Positions 7,907 to 15,583 of a stretch of DNA of 36,805 bases are shown piece by piece (the first letter of the stretch is position 1; each line of letters begins with the position of its first letter). The DNA lies in the NCBI GenBank assembly GCA_964627305.1, contig CAZVHP010000016.1, positions 1 to 36,805 of the forward strand, read 5' to 3'. The DNA is from WJKG01 sp964627305. GTDB lineage: Bacteria > Zixibacteria > MSB-5A5 > GN15 > FEB-12. Position numbers and translations under genes: made by a program. The notes below the pieces were generated by a model. That model did not search any database, had not been told where the DNA came from, and worked only from the letters and a program-made list of their open reading frames with translations.

Positions 7907-10264
7907 ATGATGACTACCAAAGTGACCCTTGCCATACTGACCGCCTGCCTGATCACCCTCACTTGCGCCGTTTCCTCAGTCGCCCAGACCCCCGCCGACA
8001 CCATCCGCCTCGGCTACCTTGAGGGCGGCAAGTTCACTGTCTATGACCACCTCCGCGTCGAGCTGTTTCGCCAACTGCAGCACCTCGCCCCGCCCGATAC
8101 CACTTTCACCTTCGTCCCATGGGGCTACGGCCACGCTGACTGGAAACAGGATAGCTGCCGCACCCTCGCCCGCACCCTCCATGCCAACCCCGATTTCGAC
8201 ATCATGATCGCCATCGGCCCCTGGACCGTCGAGGCTCTCCTTGACGCCGGTTTCACCCGCCCCATCGTCGCCCTGCACCGCTTCGCCCCCGACCTCGAGG
8301 GAATCATCGATGCCGACAACCGCCCGGTCGTCTCCAACCTGACCGTCCATCACATGCCCAACCGCCTCGAATCCGATATCTACGCCCTCGCCCGACTCAT
8401 CGATCTGGACACCCTCGCCGTCCTGTTCTTTCCCAGCGCCGAGGAAACCGATCCCCTCCTCTCCCGCCTCGCCACCCTCGGCGACCAGCTCGGTTTCGAG
8501 GTCATCTCCGGCAGCGGCGTCAACAACTTCGGCACCTTCGCTCCCTTTCGCGCCTACACGGACATCCGGCGACGCGCCGAGGCCATCTACATGCCCACAA
8601 TGGCGGGCCTTACCGAGGACCAGATTGTGCGCTTCTGTGAACGCGTTGCCGAGGATCGCACCCCCATCTTCACCAGCGAAGGCCTCCCGATCGTGGAACT
8701 CGGCGCTATGGCCTCCAACTCCGGTTTCACCTGCTTTTCCGAGGCCCGCTTCAATGCCGCCAAAATCCTCGATATCGCCCGCGGCGCCACTCCCGCCGAC
8801 CTGCAGGTCACCTTCGATGGCGAGACCGGCCTCTCCCTCAACGAGGCCGTCGCCGAACGCGCCCGCCTCGAGATTCCGCAAACCGTCATGCGCGCCGCCC
8901 ATATCGTACCCAAACCGGCCGATCCCGCCGCAACCCGCTACACCCTGAACGATGCCATCAGACGTGTCCTCACCCATAATCCCGATTACCTGATGCAGCT
9001 CGAACGCATCGAGGCTGCGGCCCGCGCTGCCGGTGAGGTCCGCTCCCGGCTGTGGCCCCACCTCGGCGCCCAACTGGAGGCCGGCTACGCCGACAATCAC
9101 TACGTTCACAACCACTACGACGAGATCGACAACACCTGGCTGGCCGGCCGCCTCTGGCTGCGGCAACCACTCCTCAGCCTCGAAACCCTGCGCACCGCCG
9201 GCATCGCCGACCGACAGACCAAACTGGCCCAAACCGACATGGCCATCGTCAAACAGCAACTCGAACTGGCCACCACCACCGCCTGCCTCGGTTACCTCAG
9301 CGCCGCCGAGCAGCAACGCTTCCTCGCCGAACACCGCCAGATTCTCGACCGCGTGGCCGATATCACCCGCGCCTTCGTTCAACTCGGTGACAGCCTCTCA
9401 AGTCACGCCCTCCGCGCCGAAAGCGAGCGCCATCAGGCCAGCGCCTCACTGGCCATCGCGCAGACCGAGGTAACCGGCGCCACCATCATCCTCAACGCCC
9501 TGTTCAACCTGCCCGGGAACACCCCCCTTGCCATCGACACCACCGCTTTCGCCGAGGACAGACTCTGGCTCGACTTCCAGCGCGTCTCCGAACTTGCCCC
9601 CTCCTCCCTCCGCCGCCAGTACCTCGTCAACCAGCTCGTCAAGGTCGCCCTGACCCAAAGCCCCCGCACTGCAAAAAGCGACCTCGCCGTGGACCTCTCC
9701 CGCCGGCGAATCGCCACCAACACCGCCCGCTACTACCCGCGCCTCGACCTCGACGCCGAACTGAGCTGGGCCGACTCCCTGCGATCACGCAACGGATTCG
9801 ATGACCGGCAGCCCTCCTGGACCGTCAGGGGCGTGCTCTCTGTCCCTTTGTATCTCGGCGGCTCCCGTTCACAGGAACGCGCCCGGCTCCGCGCCGAGCT
9901 GTCCGAACAGGAATATGCCCGCGATGCCGCCAGTCTCCGGATCATGCAAACCGCCCGCACCCGCGCCGAACGCTGTCTCGTGCAACTGGACAACCTGCAA
10001 CCACTCATTCTGTCAGCCGATCTGGCCCGCCGCCACCTGAGCCAGACTATCTTCGAGTTCGAACGTGGCGAGGCCGGCCTCAGCGACCTCATGGACGCCC
10101 TGAGCCACCACCAGCACGCCGGACTGCGCGCCATCCGCGCCCGCTATGACTACCTGAATACCCTCGCGACCCTTGTCTACGAGGCCGGCTTCACCCCGTA
10201 CGACAACGGCCACACCTTCCACCGCGAGTTTTTCCGCTGGCTTTCGGAAACTTTCCGCCGCTGA
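7907..10264 (+). CDS. Fusion of ABC-type periplasmic binding protein and TolC-like outer-membrane channel
   Basis: The 785-residue protein starts with a signal peptide (residues 1-26, ending VAQ). Residues about 32-335 look like the ABC_sub_bind family (TrpX/YtrF type). There is a DIMIAIGPWTVEALL segment, a conserved tail ILDIARGATPADLQV and the family ending LNEAVAERARLEIP, followed by A..IV. From YTLNDAIRRVLTHNP (about 345) to the end it is an outer-membrane efflux (TolC/OEP) domain with two half-repeats of long heptad-rich helices and a second region near VPLYLGGS. The start has GGAAAG five to six bases upstream. No permease or ATPase is next to it. The fusion suggests a channel carrying its own periplasmic ligand-binding module. 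Domain calls are fairly secure; the function is unknown. Confidence 0.85.
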   Translation: MMTTKVTLAILTACLITLTCAVSSVAQTPADTIRLGYLEGGKFTVYDHLRVELFRQLQHLAPPDTTFTFVPWGYGHADWKQDSCRTLARTLHANPDFDIMIAIGPWTVEALLDAGFTRPIVALHRFAPDLEGIIDADNRPVVSNLTVHHMPNRLESDIYALARLIDLDTLAVLFFPSAEETDPLLSRLATLGDQLGFEVISGSGVNNFGTFAPFRAYTDIRRRAEAIYMPTMAGLTEDQIVRFCERVAEDRTPIFTSEGLPIVELGAMASNSGFTCFSEARFNAAKILDIARGATPADLQVTFDGETGLSLNEAVAERARLEIPQTVMRAAHIVPKPADPAATRYTLNDAIRRVLTHNPDYLMQLERIEAAARAAGEVRSRLWPHLGAQLEAGYADNHYVHNHYDEIDNTWLAGRLWLRQPLLSLETLRTAGIADRQTKLAQTDMAIVKQQLELATTTACLGYLSAAEQQRFLAEHRQILDRVADITRAFVQLGDSLSSHALRAESERHQASASLAIAQTEVTGATIILNALFNLPGNTPLAIDTTAFAEDRLWLDFQRVSELAPSSLRRQYLVNQLVKVALTQSPRTAKSDLAVDLSRRRIATNTARYYPRLDLDAELSWADSLRSRNGFDDRQPSWTVRGVLSVPLYLGGSRSQERARLRAELSEQEYARDAASLRIMQTARTRAERCLVQLDNLQPLILSADLARRHLSQTIFEFERGEAGLSDLMDALSHHQHAGLRAIRARYDYLNTLATLVYEAGFTPYDNGHTFHREFFRWLSETFRR

Positions 10265-10279
10265 GCCTCATTAATAGAG

Positions 10280-10306
10280 TCACGGAGCCTATGTTTCACT
10301 CCGTGA
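10280..10306 (+). promoter_or_regulatory. Inverted repeat in the leader of the NADH dehydrogenase gene
   Basis: TCACGGAG (10280-10287) and CTCCGTGA (10299-10306) are perfect 8-bp arms around an 11-base loop. The right arm abuts the ribosome site AAAGG of the next gene, so this could be an operator or an RNA hairpin controlling translation. No T-run follows, so it is not a standard terminator. Confidence 0.5.
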
Positions 10307-10319
10307 AAGGATGCTCGCG

Positions 10320-11675
10320 ATGGTCGAACCCAAAGGAAAAGGACACCGCACCGTCATCATTGGCGGCGGCTTCGGCGGCCTGTATGCCGCCCGCAAACTG
10401 CGCCGTGTCGATACCGAGGTCATCCTTATCGACCGCCGCAACTTCCATCTGTTCCAGCCCCTGCTCTATCAGGTGGCCACCGGCGGTCTCTCCCCCGGAG
10501 ATATCGCCTCCCCCCTGCGCACCGTCCTCAAGCACAACCGCAATACCCGCGTGCTGATGTCCCACGTCACCGACATCGACCCCCGCCGGCGCCGTGTCAT
10601 CACCGACGATGGCGAAATAGAATTCGACTCCCTCGTCATCGCCACCGGCATGGACAACTCCTACTTCGGCAACGATCACTGGCAGATCCACGCCCCCGGC
10701 CTCAAGACCGTCGAGGATGCCCGCGAAATCCGCCGACGCATCCTGCTCGCCTTCGAGGCCGCCGAGAAAGAAACCGATCCTCAGCGACGCGCCACATGGC
10801 TCACCTTCGTCATCGTCGGCGGCGGCCCCACCGGCGTCGAACTGGCCGGCGCCCTCAGCGAAATCGCCCGCTACACCTTCCGCCGGGAGTTCCGTCGCAT
10901 CAACCCCGAGGACACCCGCATCATCCTCCTGGAGGGAATGGACCGCGTCCTGCCCGCCCTGCCTGATTCCCTGCCCGAAAAGGCCAGACGCGCCCTGCTG
11001 AAACTCAAAGTCGATGTCCGCACCGGCTGTCTGGTCAGTAACCTCGAGGACGGCCGCGTCACCTACAAAGACTGCGACGGCAACAAGCACCACATTGAGG
11101 CCCGAACCGTCCTCTGGAGCGCTGGCGTGCGCGCCTCCGGACTGGGCACAAAACTCGCCGCCCGCGACGAACGCATCGAAACCGACCGCCAGGGACGCGT
11201 CAAGGTGCTCCCCGACCTCACTCTCCCCGGCTACCCCGACATCTACGTCATTGGCGACCTCGCCCACTTCCCCCACCAGACCGGCGAACCCCTGCCCGCC
11301 CTCGCTCCGGTCGCCATGCAGCAGGGAAGGTACGTCGCCCGCCACATCCAATGCCGCCTTGCCAATGGCGCCTGCAAACCGTTCCGGTATTCCGACAAAG
11401 GCAACCTCGCCACTATCGGACGACGCCTCGCCGTCGGCCGCCTCGGGAACATCAAGGTCTCCGGAAGCATCGCCTGGCTCGCCTGGCTGTTCGTGCACCT
11501 GATGTACATCGTCGAGTTCGGCAACCGCCTGCTCATCCTCACCCAGTGGGCATGGAACTACTTCACATGGGCACGCGGCGCCCGCCTTATCACCCGCGAG
11601 GCCTTCATCAACGACTGCACCCCGCCCCGATTCGACACCGCGCCCCCACGCCACAAGACCACTCACGGACAATGA
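10320..11675 (+). CDS. ndh: Type II NADH dehydrogenase (NDH-2)
   Basis: The 451-residue flavoprotein has the two Rossmann motifs of NDH-2: FAD-binding GGGFGG at residues 15-20 and NADH-binding GGGPTGVE at 167-174. It also has the family motif YVIGDLAH (309-316) and AMQQG (332-336), which shapes the quinone site. A hydrophobic or amphipathic C-terminal segment (about 383-412) should attach it to the inner membrane. It passes electrons from NADH to quinone without pumping protons. I prefer the ATG at 10320, spaced eight bases from AAAGG, over the ATG at 10311, which touches it. Its stop overlaps the next gene's ATG (ATGA). Confidence 0.93.
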   Translation: MVEPKGKGHRTVIIGGGFGGLYAARKLRRVDTEVILIDRRNFHLFQPLLYQVATGGLSPGDIASPLRTVLKHNRNTRVLMSHVTDIDPRRRRVITDDGEIEFDSLVIATGMDNSYFGNDHWQIHAPGLKTVEDAREIRRRILLAFEAAEKETDPQRRATWLTFVIVGGGPTGVELAGALSEIARYTFRREFRRINPEDTRIILLEGMDRVLPALPDSLPEKARRALLKLKVDVRTGCLVSNLEDGRVTYKDCDGNKHHIEARTVLWSAGVRASGLGTKLAARDERIETDRQGRVKVLPDLTLPGYPDIYVIGDLAHFPHQTGEPLPALAPVAMQQGRYVARHIQCRLANGACKPFRYSDKGNLATIGRRLAVGRLGNIKVSGSIAWLAWLFVHLMYIVEFGNRLLILTQWAWNYFTWARGARLITREAFINDCTPPRFDTAPPRHKTTHGQ

Positions 11676-12511
11676 GCGCCACCAGCCGCCCCCCGTCCTT
11701 CCCCTCACCCGAGGCCGCCCGCGCCTTCCGCCGACGCATCTTCACCTTCTACCGCCGTCACGGACGGCGCCAGCTCCCCTTCCGCAACACCACCGACCCC
11801 TACTGCATCCTCGTCGCTGAGATCATGCTCCAGCAAACTCAGGTCGAGCGTGTCATCCCCAAATGGCAGGCATGGATCACCCGCTGGCCCGACTTCACCA
11901 CCCTCGCTGGCGCCTCCACCCGGGACGTCCTCGCCGCCTGGTCCGGACTGGGCTACAACCGCCGTGCCCTCAACCTCCACCGCACCGCCACCATCGTCGC
12001 CCGCGACTTCGAAGGCTCTCTGCCCCGGGACCCGCAGCAGCTTGTCCACCTCCCCGGCATCGGACCCTACACCGCCCACGCCGTCCTCATCTTCGCCTTC
12101 AATGCCCCCCTCGTGGCCATCGATGCCAACATCCGCCGCGTCCTGTTCCACGAATTCAACTGCCCCCCAGGCACCCCCGAGGCCCACCTGCAAGAACTCG
12201 CCACCATGCTGCTCCCCCCCAACCGCTCCCGCGACTGGCACAACGCCCTCATGGACTACAGCCGCCTTGCCCTCCCCCGCACCATCACGCACCTTGCCCC
12301 CCGATACCGTCAGGGCCGCTTCGAGGGTTCCCTGCGCCAGATCCGCGGCGAGATCATCCGCCGCCTGACCACCCGCACCTTCACCACCATCCCCGCCGTC
12401 GCCCGCGCCATGAACTGCCCTGCCGAAAGGGTACACAAGGCCGCCCGCGCCCTCGAACGCGAGAGCATCATCACCATCGCCTTAAGCCGAATCAAATTGT
12501 CGGGAGATTAA
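11672..12511 (+). CDS. MutY-like adenine DNA glycosylase lacking the Fe-S cluster
   Basis: The 279-residue protein is a HhH-GPD glycosylase of the MutY branch, which removes adenine opposite 8-oxoguanine. AEIMLQQTQVERVIP carries the catalytic Glu50, the helix-hairpin-helix is LPGIGPYTAHAVL (127-139), and the catalytic Asp151 is in VAIDANIRRV. The usual Cys-X6-Cys-X2-Cys-X5-Cys cluster after the core is absent: residues 195-215 contain no cysteine. The NUDIX-like 8-oxoG recognition domain is also missing. Instead a short helical tail (about 217-270) resembles a winged-helix or HTH fold. MutY forms without Fe-S are known in some lineages. ATGA overlap with ndh implies coupled translation. Confidence 0.83.
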   Translation: MSATSRPPSFPSPEAARAFRRRIFTFYRRHGRRQLPFRNTTDPYCILVAEIMLQQTQVERVIPKWQAWITRWPDFTTLAGASTRDVLAAWSGLGYNRRALNLHRTATIVARDFEGSLPRDPQQLVHLPGIGPYTAHAVLIFAFNAPLVAIDANIRRVLFHEFNCPPGTPEAHLQELATMLLPPNRSRDWHNALMDYSRLALPRTITHLAPRYRQGRFEGSLRQIRGEIIRRLTTRTFTTIPAVARAMNCPAERVHKAARALERESIITIALSRIKLSGD

Positions 12512-12517
12512 ATGGGC

Positions 12518-12572
12518 AGACGTACGTCGAAACCCCTGTCCCGAAGGGATCGCGAAGCCAGGTTTCGACACC
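12518..12572. repeat. Dispersed palindromic repeat, copy 1
   Basis: Outer arms GTCGAAACC (12526-12534) and GGTTTCGAC (12561-12569) enclose a nested region CCCGAAGGGATCGCGAAG. The same element occurs at 15481-15540 and, with small changes, at 36427-36486. It lies between the convergent ends of the glycosylase and anti-sigma genes. The size and nested palindromes fit a REP-like or MITE-like element; no coding content. Confidence 0.85.
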
Positions 12573-12604
12573 TTGAATGTCTCCGGAAGTGTGGACACAA
12601 TCCC

Positions 12605-12623
12605 GAAGGCGTCCTGCCATCGC
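12605..12623. repeat. Second dispersed repeat (GAAGGCGTCC motif), copy 1
   Basis: GAAGGCGTCCTGCCATCGC is repeated exactly at 15438-15456. In both places it lies close to the palindromic element (36 bp after it here, 34 bp before it there), so the two repeats travel together in differing order. Confidence 0.75.
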
Positions 12624-12650
12624 AGCAATTCCCTGCACACAGTGCCCCCC

Positions 12651-13163
12651 CTACACCGAAAACAACCGCGTCTGCCCCCGCAACCGCTCCACCAGATAAT
12701 CCCCCGCCGCCACGATCCCCAGAAACGCCAGCGCCGCCAGCAGCAACGCATACTCCTGAACCAGCGCACCCGACCACGCCAGCGCCACCACTACCGATGA
12801 ATCCACACGCTCCGCCAGCCCCCGCGCCGACGTCAGCACCTCCCCCCAGCCCACCTGCAGCCACGCTATCGCCATCACCAGGCCCGATAGAACCGCCGCC
12901 GCCACGCCGACCGTCACCGCCATCTCGCTCGCCTTCTCGCGGCGCGCCTTTTCGTCCACCCGCGCACACACCCGGTCCACGAACTCCGGCGAGGCCTCCA
13001 CCCGGTCGCGCCCCAGCTCGAAGTACAACTGCCGATACGCCGCCAGCTCCCGCCGTGAACCGGCCATCGACTCCATCTTCACCCCCGCCAGCGGATACCG
13101 ACGATCCGGACGCCCATCCAGATACCGCTGAATATCGCTGTCCTCTATGTTCCACTCTGCCAT
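12651..13163 (-). CDS. Predicted membrane anti-sigma factor
   Basis: The 170-residue product has a cytoplasmic N-terminal half (1-80, charged, including a D..I.RYLDG start typical of anti-sigma N-termini). A membrane helix at about 81-103 follows, then one or two more hydrophobic segments at 123-155. It lacks the HxxxCxxC zinc motif of ZAS anti-sigma factors. The start (GGAGG, five bases from ATG) lies inside the 3' end of the ECF sigma gene, an overlap of 19 bp, the classic arrangement of sigma and cognate anti-sigma genes. The role is inferred mainly from context; the sequence itself is not clearly a named family. Confidence 0.68.
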   Translation of the reverse strand: MAEWNIEDSDIQRYLDGRPDRRYPLAGVKMESMAGSRRELAAYRQLYFELGRDRVEASPEFVDRVCARVDEKARREKASEMAVTVGVAAAVLSGLVMAIAWLQVGWGEVLTSARGLAERVDSSVVVALAWSGALVQEYALLLAALAFLGIVAAGDYLVERLRGQTRLFSV

Positions 13164-13726
13164 AGTTCCTCCATATCGTAGTGCGCCAGAAGCTGCTCCT
13201 TGAGCGCCTGGCGCCCCCGAAAAAGATGGCTCTTCACCGTCCCCACCGGCAACTGGATCACCTCGGCGATCTCCTCATAACGCATATCGCACAGGTGAAA
13301 CAGCGTCAGCACAATTCCGTAATGCAGCGGCAGACGATCGATTTCCTCGTGCAACCGCCGCGACAAATCCCGATACTCACTGTCCTCGTCCGGGCCGCTG
13401 CCACCCGAACACTCGCTGTCAACCGTCCGCTCCCCCGGCCAGCGGTCCTCGTACAACTCCGGCCGCTTCTTCTGCACATGATTCAGCGCCGTATTGTACG
13501 CTATCCGGCCTATCCACGAGGACAACTTGCACTCCCCGCGAAACTCCCCCAGGTGCTCATACACTTTCACGAACACATCCTGCGCGACATCCTCGCGGTC
13601 GGCATCGTTGCCCACCAGCCGCCCGACTATCTGCCGCACCAGCCGCTCGTACTGCTGTACCAGCGCACGAAAAGCGCCCCGGTTACCGCCGAGAATATCC
13701 TCTACCAGTGTTTGTTCACCATTCAT
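13145..13726 (-). CDS. ECF-type RNA polymerase sigma factor
   Basis: The 193-residue protein has sigma region 2 (about 15-88: DREDVAQDVFVKVYEHL, FRGECKLSSWIGRIAYN) and region 4 (about 125-182: LPLHYGIVLTLFHLCDMRYEEIAEVIQLPVGTVKSHLFRGR). The domains are joined by an acidic Gly/Ser/Glu-rich linker. It is close in form to RpoE-type sigma factors. The start at 13726 is supported by an ECF-like promoter whose predicted start point is about 13743. A longer frame to 13933 would run through that promoter and into the divergent gene. The anti-sigma gene overlaps its 3' end. Confidence 0.94.
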   Translation of the reverse strand: MNGEQTLVEDILGGNRGAFRALVQQYERLVRQIVGRLVGNDADREDVAQDVFVKVYEHLGEFRGECKLSSWIGRIAYNTALNHVQKKRPELYEDRWPGERTVDSECSGGSGPDEDSEYRDLSRRLHEEIDRLPLHYGIVLTLFHLCDMRYEEIAEVIQLPVGTVKSHLFRGRQALKEQLLAHYDMEELWQSGT

Positions 13727-13749
13727 ACCGGTTGTCCGCCTATGGTGTA

Positions 13750-13777
13750 ATTGACTGATATTCAGCGGATTTGTTGC
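13750..13777 (-). promoter_or_regulatory. ECF-type promoter of the sigma gene (autoregulation)
   Basis: On the minus strand GCAACAA (13777-13771), 16 bases and TCAAT (13754-13750) match the spacing of RpoE-type promoters. The -35 is the left arm of a perfect 12-bp inverted repeat (13767-13778 with 13805-13816), whose other arm is the -35 of the divergent promoter. The predicted start is about 17 bases before the sigma ATG. Confidence 0.6.
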
Positions 13778-13805
13778 GAATTTCTGCAGCTTTTCACCCC
13801 CGCCC

Positions 13806-13833
13806 GCAACAAATCCCGACCCTGACTGTCTGA
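13806..13833 (+). promoter_or_regulatory. ECF-type promoter of the divergent membrane protein gene
   Basis: GCAACAA (13806-13812), 16 bases and TCTGA (13829-13833) give RpoE-type geometry. The -35 block CGCAACAAATCC is identical to that of the sigma gene promoter in mirror orientation. The predicted start is about 38 bases before the ATG at 13878. Confidence 0.62.
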
Positions 13834-13877
13834 TTGAGCACGAATCGCCGAAAACCAACACCGAAAGGAAACAAACC

Positions 13878-14234
13878 ATGCAGGACTGGATTCCACCCGT
13901 CGCGTTCTTCGTCATCGTCGCCGTCATCACCAAGATGTTTCTTGACTATCGGATGCGCCGACGCCTGATCGACAAGGGCCTTGTCGATGAGAACATCAAG
14001 CACCTGTTCCCCAATGAATCCATCAGCCAGCGCCTCACCGCCCTCAAATGGGGGCTGGTCCTCGTCGGCGTCGGCGCCGCCGTGCTCATCGGGCAGCTCT
14101 TCCCCTACCGGATCTCCAATGAGATCACTATCAGCCTCATGTTCATCTTCTCTGGCGTCGGCCTGCTGCTGTTCTACCTGGTGGCCCCCAAATTCGAGGT
14201 CAACCGCCATAACCAGCCGCCAATGAACCAATAA
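13878..14234 (+). CDS. Small membrane protein, DUF6249-like
   Basis: The 118-residue protein has an N-terminal membrane helix (about 6-21), a short cytoplasmic stretch with RMRRRLIDKGL and a conserved-looking DENIKHLF segment. Two further helices (about 58-75 and 83-103) come before a polar tail. The pattern resembles the DUF6249 family, whose function is unknown. AAAGGAAAC lies seven bases before the ATG. It is divergent from the ECF sigma gene and shares its promoter motif, so it is a likely target of that sigma factor and may act in envelope stress sensing. That role is inferred only from context. Confidence 0.8.
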   Translation: MQDWIPPVAFFVIVAVITKMFLDYRMRRRLIDKGLVDENIKHLFPNESISQRLTALKWGLVLVGVGAAVLIGQLFPYRISNEITISLMFIFSGVGLLLFYLVAPKFEVNRHNQPPMNQ

Positions 14235-14349
14235 GACCGGCGGCGCCAATGACCTCATGCAAGACACCTCATCGTGAAACGCCGGCTGGTGCGGCAGAGC
14301 CCGGTGTGGGCGGTGTTAACCTGTGTCCGGATCGGACAGAGCCAATGAC

Positions 14350-14369
14350 TGGCCACGTGTCAGTGGCCA
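14350..14369. terminator. Hairpin between convergent genes (possible terminator)
   Basis: TGGCCAC (14350-14356) pairs with GTGGCCA (14363-14369) across a six-base loop between the ends of the small membrane protein gene and the barrel gene. Only a weak T-tract (TTCGGTT) follows on the + strand. Confidence 0.4.
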
Positions 14370-14392
14370 TTCGGTTAGGTGAGCTGCCTCTT

Positions 14393-15105
14393 TCAGAAAT
14401 TCACCGCCACCCCTATCCGGGCAACCGCAATGTTGGTATTTGATTCTGTCACTTCATAGGTGACGGTGCCGCCTTCACGGCGAATGGAGCCTTCCTTCAG
14501 ATACTCGGCCTCGCCGCCAATCAGATAACGGAACTGAAGATCAATGAAGAGTTGCACCGGTGCGCTGGTGCCGCCGCGTGGGTGTTCATACACCTTGATC
14601 ATCGCCCCGCCACCGAATCCATAGGCTGCGGCATTGTCATCGAAATTGGTTGTGCTGGCGACCTCTTCATCGTTACTGGCATTTTTGATGGTTGTCCGGG
14701 TGTAGAGGTAATGGAGGCCGAACAGGGCATCGGCGTACGGGCGGATGCTCCCCTGCTTCGGCTGGAGGCGGAACAGGAGCATGAACTGGGCCAGGCTGTT
14801 TTCGGTCTGGACATCGACGGTTACATCGGGGATAGTGGTGCTGAACGGTTCCTTGCGCGTTTCGCTGCCGACTTGGAGCCAGCTCATTGACAGGCCGATA
14901 CCGATTGGTGCGGTGCGGGGAGACCACAGAAGGTCGCCACCGATGCCAACGGCGGTCTTGTCGATCTTCTCCTTGTAGTCACCGGTCGGAAATCCGGGCT
15001 GGAACCCCAGACCGCCCTGCCAGTTTTGGACTGCTGCCGGTGAGCCGATGTTGATAATGGCGAGTGCGCGAGAACAAGGCCGGCCGATTGCACGATTCGT
15101 TTCAT
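14393..15105 (-). pseudogene. Outer-membrane beta-barrel protein, frameshifted in its signal peptide
   Basis: An ATG at 15105 with a perfect AAGGAG site starts the signal peptide MKRIVQSAGLVLA. Near 15064-15070 the frame shifts. The second frame continues LAIINIGSPAAVQNWQGGLGFQ and then a barrel-like domain with alternating hydrophobic strands. It ends VARIGVAVNF, a C-terminal Phe as in outer-membrane proteins. Removing two bases (CA within GCGCACTCG) would give one 236-residue-scale protein with an ordinary signal peptide. As read, translation from the good start ends within about 73 residues. Either the gene is newly broken or phase-varied, or the base call is wrong. The surrounding DNA has reversed strand skew compared with its neighbours. 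Confidence 0.75.
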
Positions 15106-15335
15106 GATGATCTCCTTCAGTGTTTTTCTAATGCTATACGATCGGGAGCGACATCGGTTTCGTGGTCGATGCTATCCGGCCTCGGGGCAGGGGGGAGTGT
15201 CGCGAACGGGGGAATACTGGGTTTGGAGCTACGGGTGCTGGTCCGGCGATGAGTCGGGGCAGTTGTCGGGGGAGAAGTGCAGTTGGGCGAAGAGTTTATC
15301 AAGCAGCGTCAGGTCAGAATCTCCCAGCCCGGTGC

Positions 15336-15364
15336 CCCACAGCTCGCTGTGGGTTCTTCTTCGC
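15336..15364 (+). repeat. Hairpin plus TTCTTCTTC repeat, copy 1
   Basis: A seven-pair hairpin CCCACAG-CTCG-CTGTGGG is followed by TTCTTCTTC. The same design (CCCACCT-TTC-AGGTGGG then TTTCTTCTTC) occurs at 36514-36540 and 36665-36691. It may be terminator-like or part of the dispersed repeat family. Confidence 0.6.
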
Positions 15365-15437
15365 AAACCAAGGCCCCAACACCCCCGCACAGCACCACTC
15401 CCCCCGATATCGTCTGCCTCCCGTAGGGAAGAATGCC

Positions 15438-15456
15438 GAAGGCGTCCTGCCATCGC
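15438..15456. repeat. Second dispersed repeat (GAAGGCGTCC motif), copy 2
   Basis: Exact 19-bp match to 12605-12623, here located 34 bp before the palindromic element instead of after it. Confidence 0.75.
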
Positions 15457-15480
15457 GGTACGACTGTTCGCGCGCGGACT

Positions 15481-15540
15481 CAGACGTAGGTCGAAACCCC
15501 TGTCCCGAAGGGATCGCGAAGCGAGGTTTCGACATCCCTC
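15481..15540. repeat. Dispersed palindromic repeat, copy 2
   Basis: Arms GTCGAAACC (15490-15498) and GGTTTCGAC (15525-15533). It is identical to copy 1 over nearly the whole element apart from a G/C difference in GAAGCGAGG versus GAAGCCAGG. Its inner hairpins CCCGAAGGG and CGCGAAGCG are intact. Confidence 0.88.
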
Positions 15541-15583
15541 AGACTGCCGCTTATCTATACTATACTATCTCACTATCGTCTGG

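Larger units (their letters stand above)
15106..15583. other. Intergenic repeat patch without a gene
   Basis: About 480 bp hold no convincing coding sequence; a 61-codon minus-strand frame is low-complexity Pro/Ser/Thr/Arg. The first 200 bp are strongly G-rich on the + strand (line 15181-15240: 30 G against 10 C). A hairpin CCCACAG-CTCG-CTGTGGG (15336-15353) followed by TTCTTCTTC, a GAAGGCGTCC repeat (15438-15456) and the palindromic repeat (15481-15540) follow. A short ACTAT-rich patch (15555-15580) then abuts the M14 gene end. Confidence 0.7.

Noticed and set aside
10296..11708. Gly/Val/Asp/Glu-rich open frame opposite ndh
   Set aside because: It is an antisense reading of a certain NADH dehydrogenase gene. 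The acidic glycine-rich composition recurs in shadow frames over every + strand gene here.
13727..13933. Longer N-terminus for the ECF sigma factor
   Set aside because: It would cover the ECF-like promoter and overlap the divergent gene. The added residues do not look like sigma region 1 or 2.
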